From NCBI RefSeq assembly GCF_900103365.1, contig NZ_LT629703.1, positions 310,001 to 374,000 of the forward strand: 64,000 bases of DNA. Reading direction: 5' to 3'. This document shows, in pieces, positions 24,054-34,344 of this stretch. Every line of letters starts with the position of its first letter. The first letter of the stretch is position 1. This DNA comes from Afipia sp. GAS231. Its GTDB lineage: Bacteria; Pseudomonadota; Alphaproteobacteria; Rhizobiales; Xanthobacteraceae. A program made the position numbers and the translations under genes. The notes beneath the pieces were generated by a model. It saw only the letters and a program-made list of their open reading frames with translations, did no database searches and had not been told where the DNA came from.

Positions 24054-24815
24054 ATGACGGACCTACTGATCTCGCTCCTGGTGTTCGCGGTGATATTTGG
24101 CGGCGCGCTGGCTGGGATGGTTGTTCGGCCGTTATTGTCGGAACACCACCTGCACGCGGATACCAGGGACGTCGTCAAGCTGACCGCGGGCCTGATTGGC
24201 ACTCTGACCGCACTCGTCCTGGGTCTGTTGATCGCATCCGCCAAAAATACGTTCGACCAGAAGACCAACCAGGTCCGGCAGATGACCTCAACGGTCATCG
24301 TTCTGGACGATCTGCTTGCGCAGTACGGTCCGGAAGCAAGCTCTCTCCGAAAGCTGCTGCGGCAGAGCATACCACTGTTGGCCGATCGTATTTGGCACGA
24401 GCGGGCGAACGCGGCCGGCCAACCCGCGCGCTTCGAGTCCGGCGTGGAGGCGCGCGCATTCGACAATGAGCTCCAACGGCTATCGCCGAGCAACGATACG
24501 CAACGTTCCCTGCAGTCTCGCGCCATTGCGGCTTTCACGGAAGGCGCGCAGATGCGACTGCAGTTGTTCGCGCAGGCCGGCAGCTCAATTCCGACACCCT
24601 TTCTGGTAATTGTGGTGTTTTGGCTGAGCGCGATCTTTGTGAGCGTCACCCTGTTTGCGCGGGCGAACACGGTTGTCACGATCGCTCTGTTTGTATGCGC
24701 GTTGTCGTTTGCCGGCGCGATCTTTCTGGTCCTGGAGCTGGATGATCCCTTCACGGGGCTCATGGGGATTTCAAGCGCGACACTGCGGGATGCGCTGTTG
24801 CCGCTAAGCCCGTGA
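24054..24815 (+). CDS. DUF4239 (bestrophin-like) membrane protein
   Basis: A 253-residue protein with two N-terminal membrane segments (DLLISLLVFAVIFGGALAGM and LTAGLIGTLTALVLGLLIA), a cytoplasmic or periplasmic helical middle (about 70-180), and two C-terminal segments (FLVIVVFWLSAIFVSVTLF, IALFVCALSFAGAIFLV). ASAKNTFDQKTNQV and LELDDPFTGL are typical of DUF4239/bestrophin-like proteins, suggested to be anion channels but untested. The ATG at 24054 is preferred over the upstream ATG at 23991, which adds a non-membrane leader. It lies 69 bases after the TAXI gene. Confidence 0.75.
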   Translation: MTDLLISLLVFAVIFGGALAGMVVRPLLSEHHLHADTRDVVKLTAGLIGTLTALVLGLLIASAKNTFDQKTNQVRQMTSTVIVLDDLLAQYGPEASSLRKLLRQSIPLLADRIWHERANAAGQPARFESGVEARAFDNELQRLSPSNDTQRSLQSRAIAAFTEGAQMRLQLFAQAGSSIPTPFLVIVVFWLSAIFVSVTLFARANTVVTIALFVCALSFAGAIFLVLELDDPFTGLMGISSATLRDALLPLSP

Positions 24816-24892
24816 GCTCCGTTGGTCGGGACATGGCGTCCACGTATAAGGGCCGCTTCCCGGCGGCCGGCAGTCCCTGCAGGCGCCACGTC

Positions 24893-25141
24893 TCAGCGTC
24901 CCTCGATCGGCCGGCGCGAGCTCGCAAGCGGCTTGATCTTCACGGACGGCACATGCGCGGCCACTGAATAGTTCTTTGGCGCCGTGCCGTGCGGGGTCGA
25001 TGCGCAATGTTCCTGATTGGCGTCGCAGGCCATCAGGCAATTGGTCTCTTCCGTGGCGGATGGATCCATCGCGGACGCAGCACCGGCCGATGCGGACAGC
25101 AACAGGAACGCGAGGCTCAGGCCGCGCAGCATGACGTGCAT
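24893..25141 (-). CDS. Small exported cysteine-containing protein
   Basis: An 82-residue protein with signal peptide MLRGLSLAFLLLSASAGAASA and a mature part with three cysteines (NCLMACDANQEHC). No family recognised. A GGAGG-type site precedes the ATG at 25141; ATG 25132 is an alternative. It is the last gene of the nuo-birA-rnj-mce operon, 11 bases after the DUF1467 gene. Confidence 0.6.
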   Translation of the reverse strand: MHVMLRGLSLAFLLLSASAGAASAMDPSATEETNCLMACDANQEHCASTPHGTAPKNYSVAAHVPSVKIKPLASSRRPIEGR

Positions 25142-25152
25142 GTGCCCCTCCT

Positions 25153-25428
25153 CTAAAACGGCGTTCCCATCAGCTTCGACAGCCGCTCGATGTTGAAGTA
25201 GCCCTGATAATAGGCCCACATCGCGACCGCGAAAATCACCGCCGAGATCACCGTGGTCCAGATCAGCTTGCGTCCCATCCGCGCCATGACCGGCGCGCCG
25301 GGATCGGTGCCGGGCGCGCCCTCGCCGTCCTCATGCTGGCTGCGCACGCCGAACGGCAGCGTCAGGAACAGCACGAGCCACCACAGCACGAAGTAGATCG
25401 CAAACGCGGTGGAGATGTTATAGGCCAT
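25153..25428 (-). CDS. DUF1467 membrane protein
   Basis: A 91-residue protein with two membrane segments (ISTAFAIYFVLWWLVLFLTLPF and LIWTTVISAVIFAVAMWAYY) joined by a hydrophilic loop. GVRSQHE after the first segment is the DUF1467 signature. In Rhizobiales I recall it between the epimerase and proS; function is unknown. It lies 5 bases downstream of the epimerase gene. Confidence 0.88.
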   Translation of the reverse strand: MAYNISTAFAIYFVLWWLVLFLTLPFGVRSQHEDGEGAPGTDPGAPVMARMGRKLIWTTVISAVIFAVAMWAYYQGYFNIERLSKLMGTPF

Positions 25429-25433
25429 GGGGT

Positions 25434-25838
25434 TCAGGCCTGTTCGATTTCAACGAGCGCGCCGGAAAAATCCTTCGGATGAAAGAACAGCACCGGCTTG
25501 CCGTGGGCGCCGATCTTCGGCACGCCGTCGCCGAGCACCCGCGCGCCTTCCTTGATCATCCGGTCGCGTGCTGCGATGATGTCGGGCACGTCATAGCAGA
25601 TGTGATGAATGCCGCCGTCGGCATTGCGCTCGACGAATTTGGCGATCGGCGAGGCCTCGCCAAGCGGCTGGATGAACTCGATCTTGGTGTTGGGCAGCGT
25701 CACGAACACGGTGATGACGCCGTGCTCCGGCAGCGGCACCGCGCCGGAGATCTCGGCACCGAACGCGCCGCCATAGATCCTGGCGGCCTTTTCCGCGTCC
25801 TTGACCGCGATCGCGACGTGATTGAGCCGGCCCAGCAT
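25434..25838 (-). CDS. mce: Methylmalonyl-CoA epimerase
   Basis: A 134-residue vicinal-oxygen-chelate protein that interconverts (R)- and (S)-methylmalonyl-CoA in propionyl-CoA catabolism. LNHVAIAVKD gives the first metal histidine (H7), GGIHHICYDVPDI the second and ALVEIEQA a metal-binding glutamate. KIGAHGKPVLFFHPKDFSGALVE is characteristic of the epimerase branch of the glyoxalase superfamily. Length is typical. It follows rnj by 28 bases. Confidence 0.93.
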   Translation of the reverse strand: MLGRLNHVAIAVKDAEKAARIYGGAFGAEISGAVPLPEHGVITVFVTLPNTKIEFIQPLGEASPIAKFVERNADGGIHHICYDVPDIIAARDRMIKEGARVLGDGVPKIGAHGKPVLFFHPKDFSGALVEIEQA

Positions 25839-25866
25839 GACACTCCTCCACTTACTATTTGTTTTA

Positions 25867-27537
25867 TCAGACCGTCAGAACATGAACCAGACAGATCGGC
25901 TTCTTGCCCCAGTGCTCGTTAATGACGGAGCGCACTGCACGCCGAACTGATTCCGCCATCGCATCCGGATCGCGCTTGCGCGCCCGCGGCAGACTTTCGA
26001 CCGTCGAGACCACGACATCGAACACGATCTCGTCGATGACTTCGCCGGCCGCATTCTTCTCGGGGATGCCGACGAGATCAACCTCGGGATCGTCCGACAG
26101 TTCGCCTTTTTCGGTCACGGCGATGGCGATAAAGGCGCAGCCGGCAAAGGCCATCCGCCGCCGTTCGACCACGGCGCGCGACTTGGAATCCTCCAGGATG
26201 GTGCCGTCCTTGTAGATCCGCCCCGACGGCAATTGGTCGATGATGCCGGGGTCGCCGGGGCCGAGCTTGACCAGGTCGCCGTTGCGGCAGATCAGCACCT
26301 TCGGCACGCCGGCGGCGCGCGCCAGCTTGGCGTGCTCGTGCAGATGCAGCGGCTCGCCATGGACCGGTATCAGCAGTTGCGGGCGCACCCACGAGATCAT
26401 GTCGCGCAACTCGTCGCGGCGCGGATGGCCGGAGACATGGACGAGATCGGTGCGGTCGGTGATGACCTCAATACCCTGGCTGACCAGCCCGTTGATGATG
26501 GCGCCGACCGCCTTTTCGTTGCCGGGAATGGTGCGCGAGGAGAAGATCACGCTATCGCCCTTGTTCAGGGTGACCTGCGGATGGTCGTCGTTGGCGATCC
26601 GCGCCAGCGCCGCGCGGGCTTCGCCCTGGCTGCCGGTGCACAGCGCCAGCACCTTGTCGGGCGGGAAATGGCCGTAAAGGTCCGCGCCTCGGAAATTCTG
26701 CACACCATCGAGATGGCCGGTCTCGCGCGCCACCTGGACCACGCGCTCCATGGCGCGGCCGACCACGACCACCTCGCGATCGGCGGCCTTGGCGGCATCA
26801 GCCACGGCCTTGAGGCGGGCGACATTGGAGGCAAAGGTGGTGACGGCGACGCGGCCCTTGGCGGCTTTCACGAGCTTGGTAATGGTGGCGGCGACCTCGG
26901 TTTCCGAAGGCGAGCGCCCTTCCCGCACCGCGTTGGTGGAATCGCCGATCAGCGCCAGCACGCCGGCGTCGCCGAGCTCGCGCAGGCGCCGCTCGTCGGT
27001 CGGCAGGCCAATGATCGGCGTCGGGTCGATCTTCCAGTCGCCGGTATGCAGCACGGTGCCGACCGAAGTGTGGATCGCCAGCGCATGCGATTCCGGAATC
27101 GAGTGGGCCACCGGAATGAACTCGACGTTGAACGGCCCGAGGTCGATGCGGCCGCCCGACCGCACCACCGTGATCGGGATTTTCGGCGCATTGCGCTCGG
27201 CGGCGCATTTGGCTTCGAATAGTGCGGCGCTGAATTTGGTGGCGTAGATTGGGCATTGCAGCTTCGGCCAGAGATCGATGATGGCCCCGAAATGGTCCTC
27301 GTGGGCGTGCGTCAGCACCAGGCCCACCAGGTTCTTGCGTTCCTTCTCCAGGAAGCGGATGTCGGGCATGATCAGGTCGATGCCCGGCAGATGTTCCTCG
27401 TCGCCAAAGGAGACGCCGAGATCGACCGCGAGCCATGCCCGCTGGTGGCGGTTGCCGAGCCCGTAGATCGACAGGTTCATGCCGATCTCGCCGACGCCGC
27501 CGAGCGGCGCAAAGGTCAGTTCATCCGGCCGCGCCAT
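25867..27537 (-). CDS. rnj: Ribonuclease J
   Basis: A 556-residue metallo-beta-lactamase/beta-CASP RNase with 5'-to-3' exonuclease and endonuclease activity in RNA maturation and decay. The zinc motif HAHEDH is at 77-82, with the next histidine in PVAHSIPESHALAI and aspartate in HTGDWKID. GVGEIGMNL (14-22) and the SGHPRRDEL/VHGEPLHLHEHAKLA stretch are RNase J hallmarks. The ATG shares a base with the birA stop (TGATG). A longer open frame upstream is the shifted end of birA and not part of the protein. Confidence 0.95.
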   Translation of the reverse strand: MARPDELTFAPLGGVGEIGMNLSIYGLGNRHQRAWLAVDLGVSFGDEEHLPGIDLIMPDIRFLEKERKNLVGLVLTHAHEDHFGAIIDLWPKLQCPIYATKFSAALFEAKCAAERNAPKIPITVVRSGGRIDLGPFNVEFIPVAHSIPESHALAIHTSVGTVLHTGDWKIDPTPIIGLPTDERRLRELGDAGVLALIGDSTNAVREGRSPSETEVAATITKLVKAAKGRVAVTTFASNVARLKAVADAAKAADREVVVVGRAMERVVQVARETGHLDGVQNFRGADLYGHFPPDKVLALCTGSQGEARAALARIANDDHPQVTLNKGDSVIFSSRTIPGNEKAVGAIINGLVSQGIEVITDRTDLVHVSGHPRRDELRDMISWVRPQLLIPVHGEPLHLHEHAKLARAAGVPKVLICRNGDLVKLGPGDPGIIDQLPSGRIYKDGTILEDSKSRAVVERRRMAFAGCAFIAIAVTEKGELSDDPEVDLVGIPEKNAAGEVIDEIVFDVVVSTVESLPRARKRDPDAMAESVRRAVRSVINEHWGKKPICLVHVLTV

Positions 27538-28346
27538 CACGCTGCTCCCACCGAAGCTGCCGCGCCGAAATAGACCTCGCCCGCGGTGACCGGCATGAGC
27601 CTGCCCTCCGCCGTGCGGACGATCAGGCAGCCGGTCTCGTCGATGGTATCGAATGTACCCTCGACCGTCATGGCCCCGGTATTGATGGCGACCCGCTCGC
27701 CGAGCCCTGCCGCCCGCTCCAGCCACAGGCGCCGGATCTCGGCAAAGCCGCGGCCCTTGTCCCAGATGCCGCGGAACTCGACCCAGGCGTCCGACAGTGC
27801 CCCGAACAGCTCTTCCGCGCTGATATGGACGCCGAGGGTGGCTAGCGACACAGCCGGCGTCGGCGTGCCCTCGGGGGCCGCGACGATATTGGTGCCGATC
27901 CCGGCCACCACGGCAAGGCCGCCGTTGACGGCCTCAGCCTCCACCAGCAGGCCGCAAAGCTTCTGCCCGCGCACCAGGATGTCGTTCGGCCACTTCAGGA
28001 GATAATTCAATTGATCCGATCCGGCCAACCGCAGGTTGGCCTCCAAGCTGACACGTCGCAGCGCTGTTTCATGCGCCAAACCGAAGGCAAAGCCCAGCGT
28101 CGCGGCGACGGCGGGCGCAACATCCATCACCTCGAGCACGCTGCTGGCGAGGTTGCCGCACGGCGCGATCCAGGCGCGCTGCCGGCGTCCGCGTCCCGCG
28201 GTCTGTTCCGAGGTGACGAACCAGGCCGGGCCGCGCTCGCCGTCGCGCGCGCGCGCCATGGCTTCCGCGTTGGTCGAACCGGCCTTGTCGAAGGCAAAAA
28301 GGCGGTAGCCCGCCGATATGGCTCGGGGACCGAGCGCGAACGGCAT
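27537..28346 (-). CDS. birA: Biotin--[acetyl-CoA-carboxylase] ligase
   Basis: A 269-residue ligase that attaches biotin to carboxylases. The biotinyl-AMP loop TAGRGRRQRAW (about 50-60) and KWPNDILVRGQKLCGLL are diagnostic. The N-terminal winged helix of E. coli BirA is missing, so it is an enzyme only and not a repressor. The ATG overlaps the nuoN stop (TGATG). Confidence 0.94.
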   Translation of the reverse strand: MPFALGPRAISAGYRLFAFDKAGSTNAEAMARARDGERGPAWFVTSEQTAGRGRRQRAWIAPCGNLASSVLEVMDVAPAVAATLGFAFGLAHETALRRVSLEANLRLAGSDQLNYLLKWPNDILVRGQKLCGLLVEAEAVNGGLAVVAGIGTNIVAAPEGTPTPAVSLATLGVHISAEELFGALSDAWVEFRGIWDKGRGFAEIRRLWLERAAGLGERVAINTGAMTVEGTFDTIDETGCLIVRTAEGRLMPVTAGEVYFGAAASVGAA

Positions 28347-29782
28347 CAAAAAAGTGACTTCGCCGCCGCCGTGGCGACGCTGACCAGCGGCCCGGGAAGG
28401 ACGGCAAAGAAGATGTTGAACAGGCCGGCAACCGCCAGCACGACGCGCAACTCCATCCGCATGGGATCGAGCGCCGGCAGCGGTTCCTCGAAATACATCA
28501 CCTTGATGATGGTGAGGTAGTAATAGGCGCCGACCACGCTGGAGAGCACGCCGATGACGGCGAGCGTGAACAGATGGGCGTTGATCGCGGCGACGAACAC
28601 GTACCACTTGGCAAAGAAGCCCGCGAGCGGCGGAATGCCGGCCAGCGAGAACAGCAGCATCGCAAAGAAAAAGGCCAACAGCGGATTGGTGCGTGAGAGG
28701 CCGGCAAAGTCGCTGATCTGCTCCACCGGCTGGCCATTGCGCTTCATGGTCAGGATCACCGAAAACGAGCCCAGGGTCATCGCGACATAGATCGCGGCAT
28801 AGACCAGCACGCCCTGCGCGCCCTCGACGGTGCCGGAAGCGAGACCGACCAGTGCAAACCCCATATGGCCGATCGAGGAATAGGCCATCAGGCGCTTGAT
28901 GTTCTTTTGCCCGATGGCGGCAAACGAGCCCAGCACCATCGAGGCGATCGCCACGAACACGATGATCTGCTGCCATTGCGAGACGATACCGGGGAACGCG
29001 GTGAGCGCCACGCGGGTGAACACCGCGAGCGCCGCCACTTTCGGGGCCGAGGCAAAGAAAGCCGTGACCGGCGTCGGCGCGCCTTCATAGACGTCGGGCG
29101 TCCACATGTGGAACGGCACGGCCGAGACCTTGAAGCAGAGGCCGGCCAGCAGGAACACGATGCCGAACACGATGCCGACGCTGCCGGTGGTTGCCGCCGC
29201 GGCAATGCCGGCAAAGCTGACGGTGCCGGTGAAGCCGTAGATCAGCGAGGCGCCGTACAGCAGCATGCCCGAGGACAGCGCGCCGAGCACGAAGTACTTC
29301 AGGCCGGCTTCGGTCGACTTGGCGTTGTCGCGGTTGCTGGCGGCGACCACGTAGAGCGCAAGGCTCATCAGTTCGAGGCCGAGATAGAGCATGATCAGGT
29401 CGCCGGCCGAGATCAGCACCATCATGCCGAGCGTCGAGAGCAGCACCAGGATCGCGAACTCGAAAATCCGCCGCGACGGATCGGACAGGAACTCCGTCGC
29501 CAGGATCAGGGTCGCGCCCGAGCCGATCAGAGCCAGGATCTTCAGGAACCGGGCAAAGTCGTCGACGATAAAACTGCCGCCAAAGGTCACGAGCTTGCCG
29601 GCCGGCAGCATCAGCTCCAGCGCGCCAACCAGCACGAGCAGGCACACCGCGAGCGCGGTGACGAGCCGGGTCGTCCCCTGCCCGCGATAGGCGCCTACCA
29701 TCAGCAGCACCATCGCGCCGAACGCCAGCACGAGCTCCGGCAGCACCGGCTGCAACTGATATCCTGCACTCGTAAAGCTCAT
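28346..29782 (-). CDS. nuoN: NADH-quinone oxidoreductase subunit N
   Basis: A 478-residue antiporter-like membrane subunit of complex I with about 14 membrane helices. The central MYLGLELMSLALYV, FHMWTPDVYEGAPTPVTAF and IKRLMAYSSIGHMGFAL motifs carry the conserved proton-channel Glu, Lys and His residues. 12 bases follow nuoM. Confidence 0.97.
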   Translation of the reverse strand: MSFTSAGYQLQPVLPELVLAFGAMVLLMVGAYRGQGTTRLVTALAVCLLVLVGALELMLPAGKLVTFGGSFIVDDFARFLKILALIGSGATLILATEFLSDPSRRIFEFAILVLLSTLGMMVLISAGDLIMLYLGLELMSLALYVVAASNRDNAKSTEAGLKYFVLGALSSGMLLYGASLIYGFTGTVSFAGIAAAATTGSVGIVFGIVFLLAGLCFKVSAVPFHMWTPDVYEGAPTPVTAFFASAPKVAALAVFTRVALTAFPGIVSQWQQIIVFVAIASMVLGSFAAIGQKNIKRLMAYSSIGHMGFALVGLASGTVEGAQGVLVYAAIYVAMTLGSFSVILTMKRNGQPVEQISDFAGLSRTNPLLAFFFAMLLFSLAGIPPLAGFFAKWYVFVAAINAHLFTLAVIGVLSSVVGAYYYLTIIKVMYFEEPLPALDPMRMELRVVLAVAGLFNIFFAVLPGPLVSVATAAAKSLF

Positions 29783-29794
29783 GGGGCGGAGGCC

Positions 29795-31303
29795 TTAGTT
29801 GATCAACGCGGCTGCCTTCACGGCAGTCACGGCGGTGTTGTAATTATTGACGAGCTGCTGGACCGAGGCCGCCGACATGTCGAGCACCGGCTTCGGATAG
29901 ACGCCGAACAGGATGGTGAGCGCGACCAGCGGGAACAGCAGAAGGCTCTCGCGGAAGGTCAGGTCCTTGATGCTGGCGAGCGACGGTTTCGTCAGCGCCC
30001 CGAACACGACCTTCCGGTACAGCCACAGCGCATAGGCCGCCGACAGGATCACGCCCAACGTCGCGAAGGTCGCAGTCGGGATCGAGACCTTGAAGGTACC
30101 GATCAGCGTCATGAATTCGCCGACGAAGCCGGACGTGCCGGGCAGACCGACATTGGCCATGGTGAACACCATGAACACCAGCGCGTAGAGCGGCATCCGG
30201 TTGACCAGGCCGCCATAGGCCGCGATCTCGCGGGTGTGCATGCGGTCGTAGACGATGCCCACACAGAGGAACAGCGCGCCGGAGACGATGCCATGCGAGA
30301 TCATCTGGAACATGCCGCCGGCCACGCCCTGCGTGGTGCCGGCGAAGATGCCCATGGTGACGAAGCCCATATGGGCGACCGACGAATAGGCGATCAGCTT
30401 CTTGATGTCTTCCTGCATCAAGGCCACCAGCGAGGTGTAGATGATGGCAATCGTCGACAGCGAGAACACCAGCGGCGCGAAATCATGCGACGCCAGCGGG
30501 AACATCGGCAGCGAGAAGCGCAGAAAGCCGTAACCGCCCATCTTCAGCAGGATCGCGGCGAGGATCACCGAGCCCGCGGTCGGCGCCTCGACGTGCGCAT
30601 CCGGCAACCAGGTGTGCACCGGCCACATCGGCATCTTCACCGCGAACGAAGCAAAGAACGCCAGCCATGCCCAGGTCTGCAACGAGCGCGGCACCGCGGT
30701 GTGCATCAGGGTCGGAATGTCGGTGGTGCCGGCGTTCCAGTACAGCGCCATGATGGCGAGCAGCATCAACACCGAGCCGAGCAGCGTGTAGAGGAAGAAC
30801 TTGAAGGAGGCATAGACCCGGCGCGGGCCGCCCCAGACGCCGATGATCAGGAACATCGGGATCAGGCCGCCCTCGAAGAACAGGTAGAACAGCATCAGAT
30901 CGAGCGCCGAGAAGGTGCCGATCATCAGCGTTTCCAGGAGCAGGAACGCCATCATGTATTCGCGCACCCGCAGCGTCACCGACTTCCAGCTCGCAAGGAT
31001 GCAGAACGGCATCAGTGCGGTGGTCAGGATCACGAACGGCAGCGAAATGCCGTCCACGCCCATGTGGTAGGTGATGCCGGAGGCCAGCCAGCTTGCCTTC
31101 TCGACGAACTGGAAGTCCGGCTGCGCCGCGTCGTAACGCCAGACCAGGATCAGCGACACTGCGAAGGTGACGAGCGTGGTCCAGAGCGCGATCCAGCGCG
31201 AATTGCGGCGAGCGGCGTCATCTTCGCCGCGGCTGATATAGATCACCAGCGCGCCGAGCAGCGGCAGGAAGGTGACGACCGAGAGAATGGGCCAGGTTGT
31301 CAT
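29795..31303 (-). CDS. nuoM: NADH-quinone oxidoreductase subunit M
   Basis: A 502-residue antiporter-like subunit of complex [23 protein letters not shown] holds the conserved glutamate of the proton path, and [23 protein letters not shown] and [16 protein letters not shown] complete the family pattern. The ATG overlaps the nuoL stop (TAATG); the longer upstream frame is a shifted read of nuoL. Confidence 0.97.
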   Translation of the reverse strand: MTTWPILSVVTFLPLLGALVIYISRGEDDAARRNSRWIALWTTLVTFAVSLILVWRYDAAQPDFQFVEKASWLASGITYHMGVDGISLPFVILTTALMPFCILASWKSVTLRVREYMMAFLLLETLMIGTFSALDLMLFYLFFEGGLIPMFLIIGVWGGPRRVYASFKFFLYTLLGSVLMLLAIMALYWNAGTTDIPTLMHTAVPRSLQTWAWLAFFASFAVKMPMWPVHTWLPDAHVEAPTAGSVILAAILLKMGGYGFLRFSLPMFPLASHDFAPLVFSLSTIAIIYTSLVALMQEDIKKLIAYSSVAHMGFVTMGIFAGTTQGVAGGMFQMISHGIVSGALFLCVGIVYDRMHTREIAAYGGLVNRMPLYALVFMVFTMANVGLPGTSGFVGEFMTLIGTFKVSIPTATFATLGVILSAAYALWLYRKVVFGALTKPSLASIKDLTFRESLLLFPLVALTILFGVYPKPVLDMSAASVQQLVNNYNTAVTAVKAAALIN

Positions 31304-33381
31304 TACTGGCCTCCCAAGCCGAACATGAACCAGGTGATCAATCCGGCGACCCCGATCAGCATCGCAAAAGCGTAGTGATAGAGGTAGCCGGTCTGGATTT
31401 TCACGACGTTGCGGGTGATATCGAGCACCCGCGCCGAAACGCCGTCGGGACCGAGCCCGTCGATGACGAGGCCGTCGCCCTTCTTCCAGAGCGTATAACC
31501 GATCCACTTCGCCGGACGGACGAAGATCAGGTCATAGAGCTCGTCGAAGTACCATTTGTTGAGCAGGAACTGGTAGAGCATCGGCTGCTGATGAGCGAGT
31601 TCGACCGGCAGATACGGCCGGCTGACGTAGAAGATGTACGAGATCACGGCGCCAAGCACCATCATCACGAACGGCGCCGCCGCCACCCACTCGGGAATAT
31701 GATGCATTTCCTCGATGATATGCGGGTGCATCTTCACCGATTCCCGGAAGAACTCTTCCACGCCGTGGCCGGCGAACAATTCCTTGAAGGGGAAGCCGGA
31801 CAGGATCGATCCGGCGGCGAGAACGCCGATCGGGATCAACATCCATAACGGCGCCTCGTGAGCGGCCTCGTAGTGCTCCTGGTCGTGCGGCTCGCCGAAG
31901 AAGGTCTTGAAGATCAGCCGCCACGAATAGAACGACGTCAGACCTGCCGCAGCCACTGTCAGCACAAACGCATAGGTCGAGAACGGATTGTGCGCCACAT
32001 AGGCCGACTCGATGATCGCGTCCTTGGAGAAATAGCCCGCGAACAACGGAAAGCCGGTCAGCGCCAGCGTGCCGATGCACATGACCGCGAAAGTATAGGG
32101 AATCTTGCGCCACAGCCCGCCCATGTTGCGGATGTCCTGCTCGTGGTGCATCGCGTAGATCACCGAGCCGGAGCCCAGGAACAGCAGCGCCTTGAAGAAG
32201 GCGTGCGTGAACAGATGGAACATGCCGACCGAATAGGCCCCTGCCCCCATCGCCACGAACATGTAGCCGAGCTGCGAACAGGTCGAGTAGGCGACGATGC
32301 GCTTGATGTCGTTCTGCACCAGGCCGATGGTCGCCGCGAAGAACGCGGTGGTGGCGCCGAAGAACATCACCACGGCCTGCGCGTTCGGTGCCAGCTCAAA
32401 CAACGGCGACAGCCGCGCCACCATGAACACGCCGGCGGTCACCATGGTCGCGGCGTGGATCAGCGCCGACACTGGCGTCGGGCCTTCCATCGCGTCCGGC
32501 AACCAGGTGTGCAGCAGGAACTGGGCGGATTTTCCCATCGCGCCCATGAACAGCAGCAGGCAGGTAAGCGTCAGCGCATCGGCGTGCCAGCCGAAGAAAT
32601 CGATGGTCTTGCCTGATAGCCCCGGCGCGCCGGCAAAAATGGTCTCGAAGTCGGTCGAGCCGATCAGCGCGAAGATCGCGAAAATGCCGAGCGCGAAGCC
32701 GAAGTCGCCGACACGATTGACCACGAAGGCCTTGATCGCCGCCGCGTTGGCCGACGGCTTCTGGTACCAGAAGCCGATCAAGAGATAGCTCGCCAGACCG
32801 ACGCCCTCCCAGCCGAAGAACAGCTGGACCAGGTTGTCCGCGGTCACCAGCATCAGCATCGCGAAGGTGAACAGGCTGAGATAGCCGAAGAAGCGCGGCC
32901 GGTACGGATCCTCGTCCATGTAGCCGATGGAATACAGGTGAACCAGCGAGGACACGGTGTTGACCACCACCAGCATCACGGCGGTCAGCGTGTCGACGCG
33001 CAGCGCCCAGGAGACCTGCAGGTCGCCGGAACTGATCCAGGGAAACAGCGCAATCCGCGCGTCGTGGTGCATGAAGCCGACATCGACCAGCGTCATCCAG
33101 GACAGAGCCGCCGAAATCATCAAGAGGCAGGTCGTGATCAGTTCCGCTGCGCGCGAACCCTGCGCCGCCGGTTCGGAAACGTGATGGTCGTCGTGGCCGT
33201 GATCGTCGTGGCCATGGTCGTCGTGAGCGGCCGCGGCATGCGCGTCGGCCCCGTGCCCATGCCCGTCGTCGTGATGCTCGACCACGTCGCCGCTCGGGTT
33301 GCGCGCATGCGCCCCGAAAATGGCGATCAGGCCGGCCAGGATGGCGCCCAGCAGTGGCAGAAAGACGATTGCCTGAACCAT
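31303..33381 (-). CDS. nuoL: NADH-quinone oxidoreductase subunit L with His-rich insertion
   Basis: A 692-residue subunit, at the distal end of the membrane arm, with the long amphipathic lateral helix at its C-terminus. [46 protein letters not shown] and [16 protein letters not shown] are the conserved proton-channel segments. Unusual here is an insertion after the first helix: residues about 36-67 contain 12 histidines and many aspartates (such as [17 protein letters not shown]). The start [13 protein letters not shown] is conventional. Confidence 0.97.
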   Translation of the reverse strand: MVQAIVFLPLLGAILAGLIAIFGAHARNPSGDVVEHHDDGHGHGADAHAAAAHDDHGHDDHGHDDHHVSEPAAQGSRAAELITTCLLMISAALSWMTLVDVGFMHHDARIALFPWISSGDLQVSWALRVDTLTAVMLVVVNTVSSLVHLYSIGYMDEDPYRPRFFGYLSLFTFAMLMLVTADNLVQLFFGWEGVGLASYLLIGFWYQKPSANAAAIKAFVVNRVGDFGFALGIFAIFALIGSTDFETIFAGAPGLSGKTIDFFGWHADALTLTCLLLFMGAMGKSAQFLLHTWLPDAMEGPTPVSALIHAATMVTAGVFMVARLSPLFELAPNAQAVVMFFGATTAFFAATIGLVQNDIKRIVAYSTCSQLGYMFVAMGAGAYSVGMFHLFTHAFFKALLFLGSGSVIYAMHHEQDIRNMGGLWRKIPYTFAVMCIGTLALTGFPLFAGYFSKDAIIESAYVAHNPFSTYAFVLTVAAAGLTSFYSWRLIFKTFFGEPHDQEHYEAAHEAPLWMLIPIGVLAAGSILSGFPFKELFAGHGVEEFFRESVKMHPHIIEEMHHIPEWVAAAPFVMMVLGAVISYIFYVSRPYLPVELAHQQPMLYQFLLNKWYFDELYDLIFVRPAKWIGYTLWKKGDGLVIDGLGPDGVSARVLDITRNVVKIQTGYLYHYAFAMLIGVAGLITWFMFGLGGQ

Positions 33382-33388
33382 AGCTGCG

Positions 33389-33697
33389 TCAGCCCTTCAT
33401 CAAATTGACGTCTTCAACCGCGATCGAACCGCGGTTGCGATAATAGACCACCAGCACCGCAAGACCGATCGCAGCTTCCGCGGCCGCCACCGTCAGCACC
33501 AGCAGCGCAAAGACCTGGCCGACGATGTCGCCGAGGAAGGTCGAGAACGCCACCAGGTTGATGTTGACGGAGAGCAAGATCAGCTCGATCGACATCAGGA
33601 TGACGATGATATTCTTGCGGTTGAGGAAGATGCCGAGAATCCCGAGCGTGAACAGGATGGCGCCGACCGCGAGATAGTGTCCAAGACCGACCGTCAT
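33389..33697 (-). CDS. nuoK: NADH-quinone oxidoreductase subunit K
   Basis: A 102-residue three-helix subunit of complex [27 protein letters not shown] and [19 protein letters not shown] include the conserved membrane glutamates of the E-channel. The ATG at 33697 overlaps the nuoJ stop by 4 bases; an upstream in-frame start at 33706 adds three residues only. Confidence 0.97.
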   Translation of the reverse strand: MTVGLGHYLAVGAILFTLGILGIFLNRKNIIVILMSIELILLSVNINLVAFSTFLGDIVGQVFALLVLTVAAAEAAIGLAVLVVYYRNRGSIAVEDVNLMKG

Positions 33698-34335
33698 TGC
33701 ACCCACTCCGCCGCGTCCGCGTCCTGCAACCCCTGCCCCGACGCCACGTTCGTGCGCAACGCCATCGCGAGCTCCGGCGTCCGCGCGTTCTGCACGTTGA
33801 TGTCCTGCCGCTTGATGTTGGCCTTGTGGCGCAGCGTCAGCACGATGGCGCCGATCATCGCGACCAGCAGCACCATGCCCGCGAGCTGGAAGTAGTGGAT
33901 GTACTTCGTATACAGCACCAGCCCGAGCGCTTCGGTGTTGCTGACATTGGCCGGGATCGCCGCCGTGATCGCCTTGGTGGTGCCGGGATTGATGACCCAG
34001 CCGCCGACCACCAGCAGCAGTTCGAACACGAAGATGCCGCCGAACACGAGCCCGACCGGCACATACTGCATGAACCCCTCGCGCAGCTCGACGAAGTCGA
34101 CATCGAGCATCATGATCACGAACAGGAACAGCACCGCGACCGCGCCGACATAGACCACGATCAGCATCATGCCGAGGAATTCGGCGCCCATCAGGATGAA
34201 CAGGCCCGAGGCGTTGACGAAGGCCAGGATCAGGTACAGCACCGAGTGCACGGGATTGCGCGACACAATCACCATCGCCGCCGACGCCACGCAGGCACCG
34301 GCAAACAGATAGAAGAACAGCGCGGGAAGGATCAT
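33694..34335 (-). CDS. nuoJ: NADH-quinone oxidoreductase subunit J
   Basis: A 213-residue five-helix subunit of complex [13 protein letters not shown] sequence appears as [17 protein letters not shown], and [28 protein letters not shown] is the conserved pi-bulge helix. The C-terminal hydrophilic tail ([18 protein letters not shown]) is longer than in E. coli. 9 bases after nuoI. Confidence 0.97.
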   Translation of the reverse strand: MILPALFFYLFAGACVASAAMVIVSRNPVHSVLYLILAFVNASGLFILMGAEFLGMMLIVVYVGAVAVLFLFVIMMLDVDFVELREGFMQYVPVGLVFGGIFVFELLLVVGGWVINPGTTKAITAAIPANVSNTEALGLVLYTKYIHYFQLAGMVLLVAMIGAIVLTLRHKANIKRQDINVQNARTPELAMALRTNVASGQGLQDADAAEWVQ

Positions 34336-34344
34336 GCCCTCACC

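Noticed and set aside
28865..31375. An 836-codon plus-strand open frame opposite nuoN/nuoM
   Set aside because: Its translation is low-complexity (Arg, His, Gln, Asp, Glu) and is the mirror of GC-rich codon usage in the conserved nuo genes.
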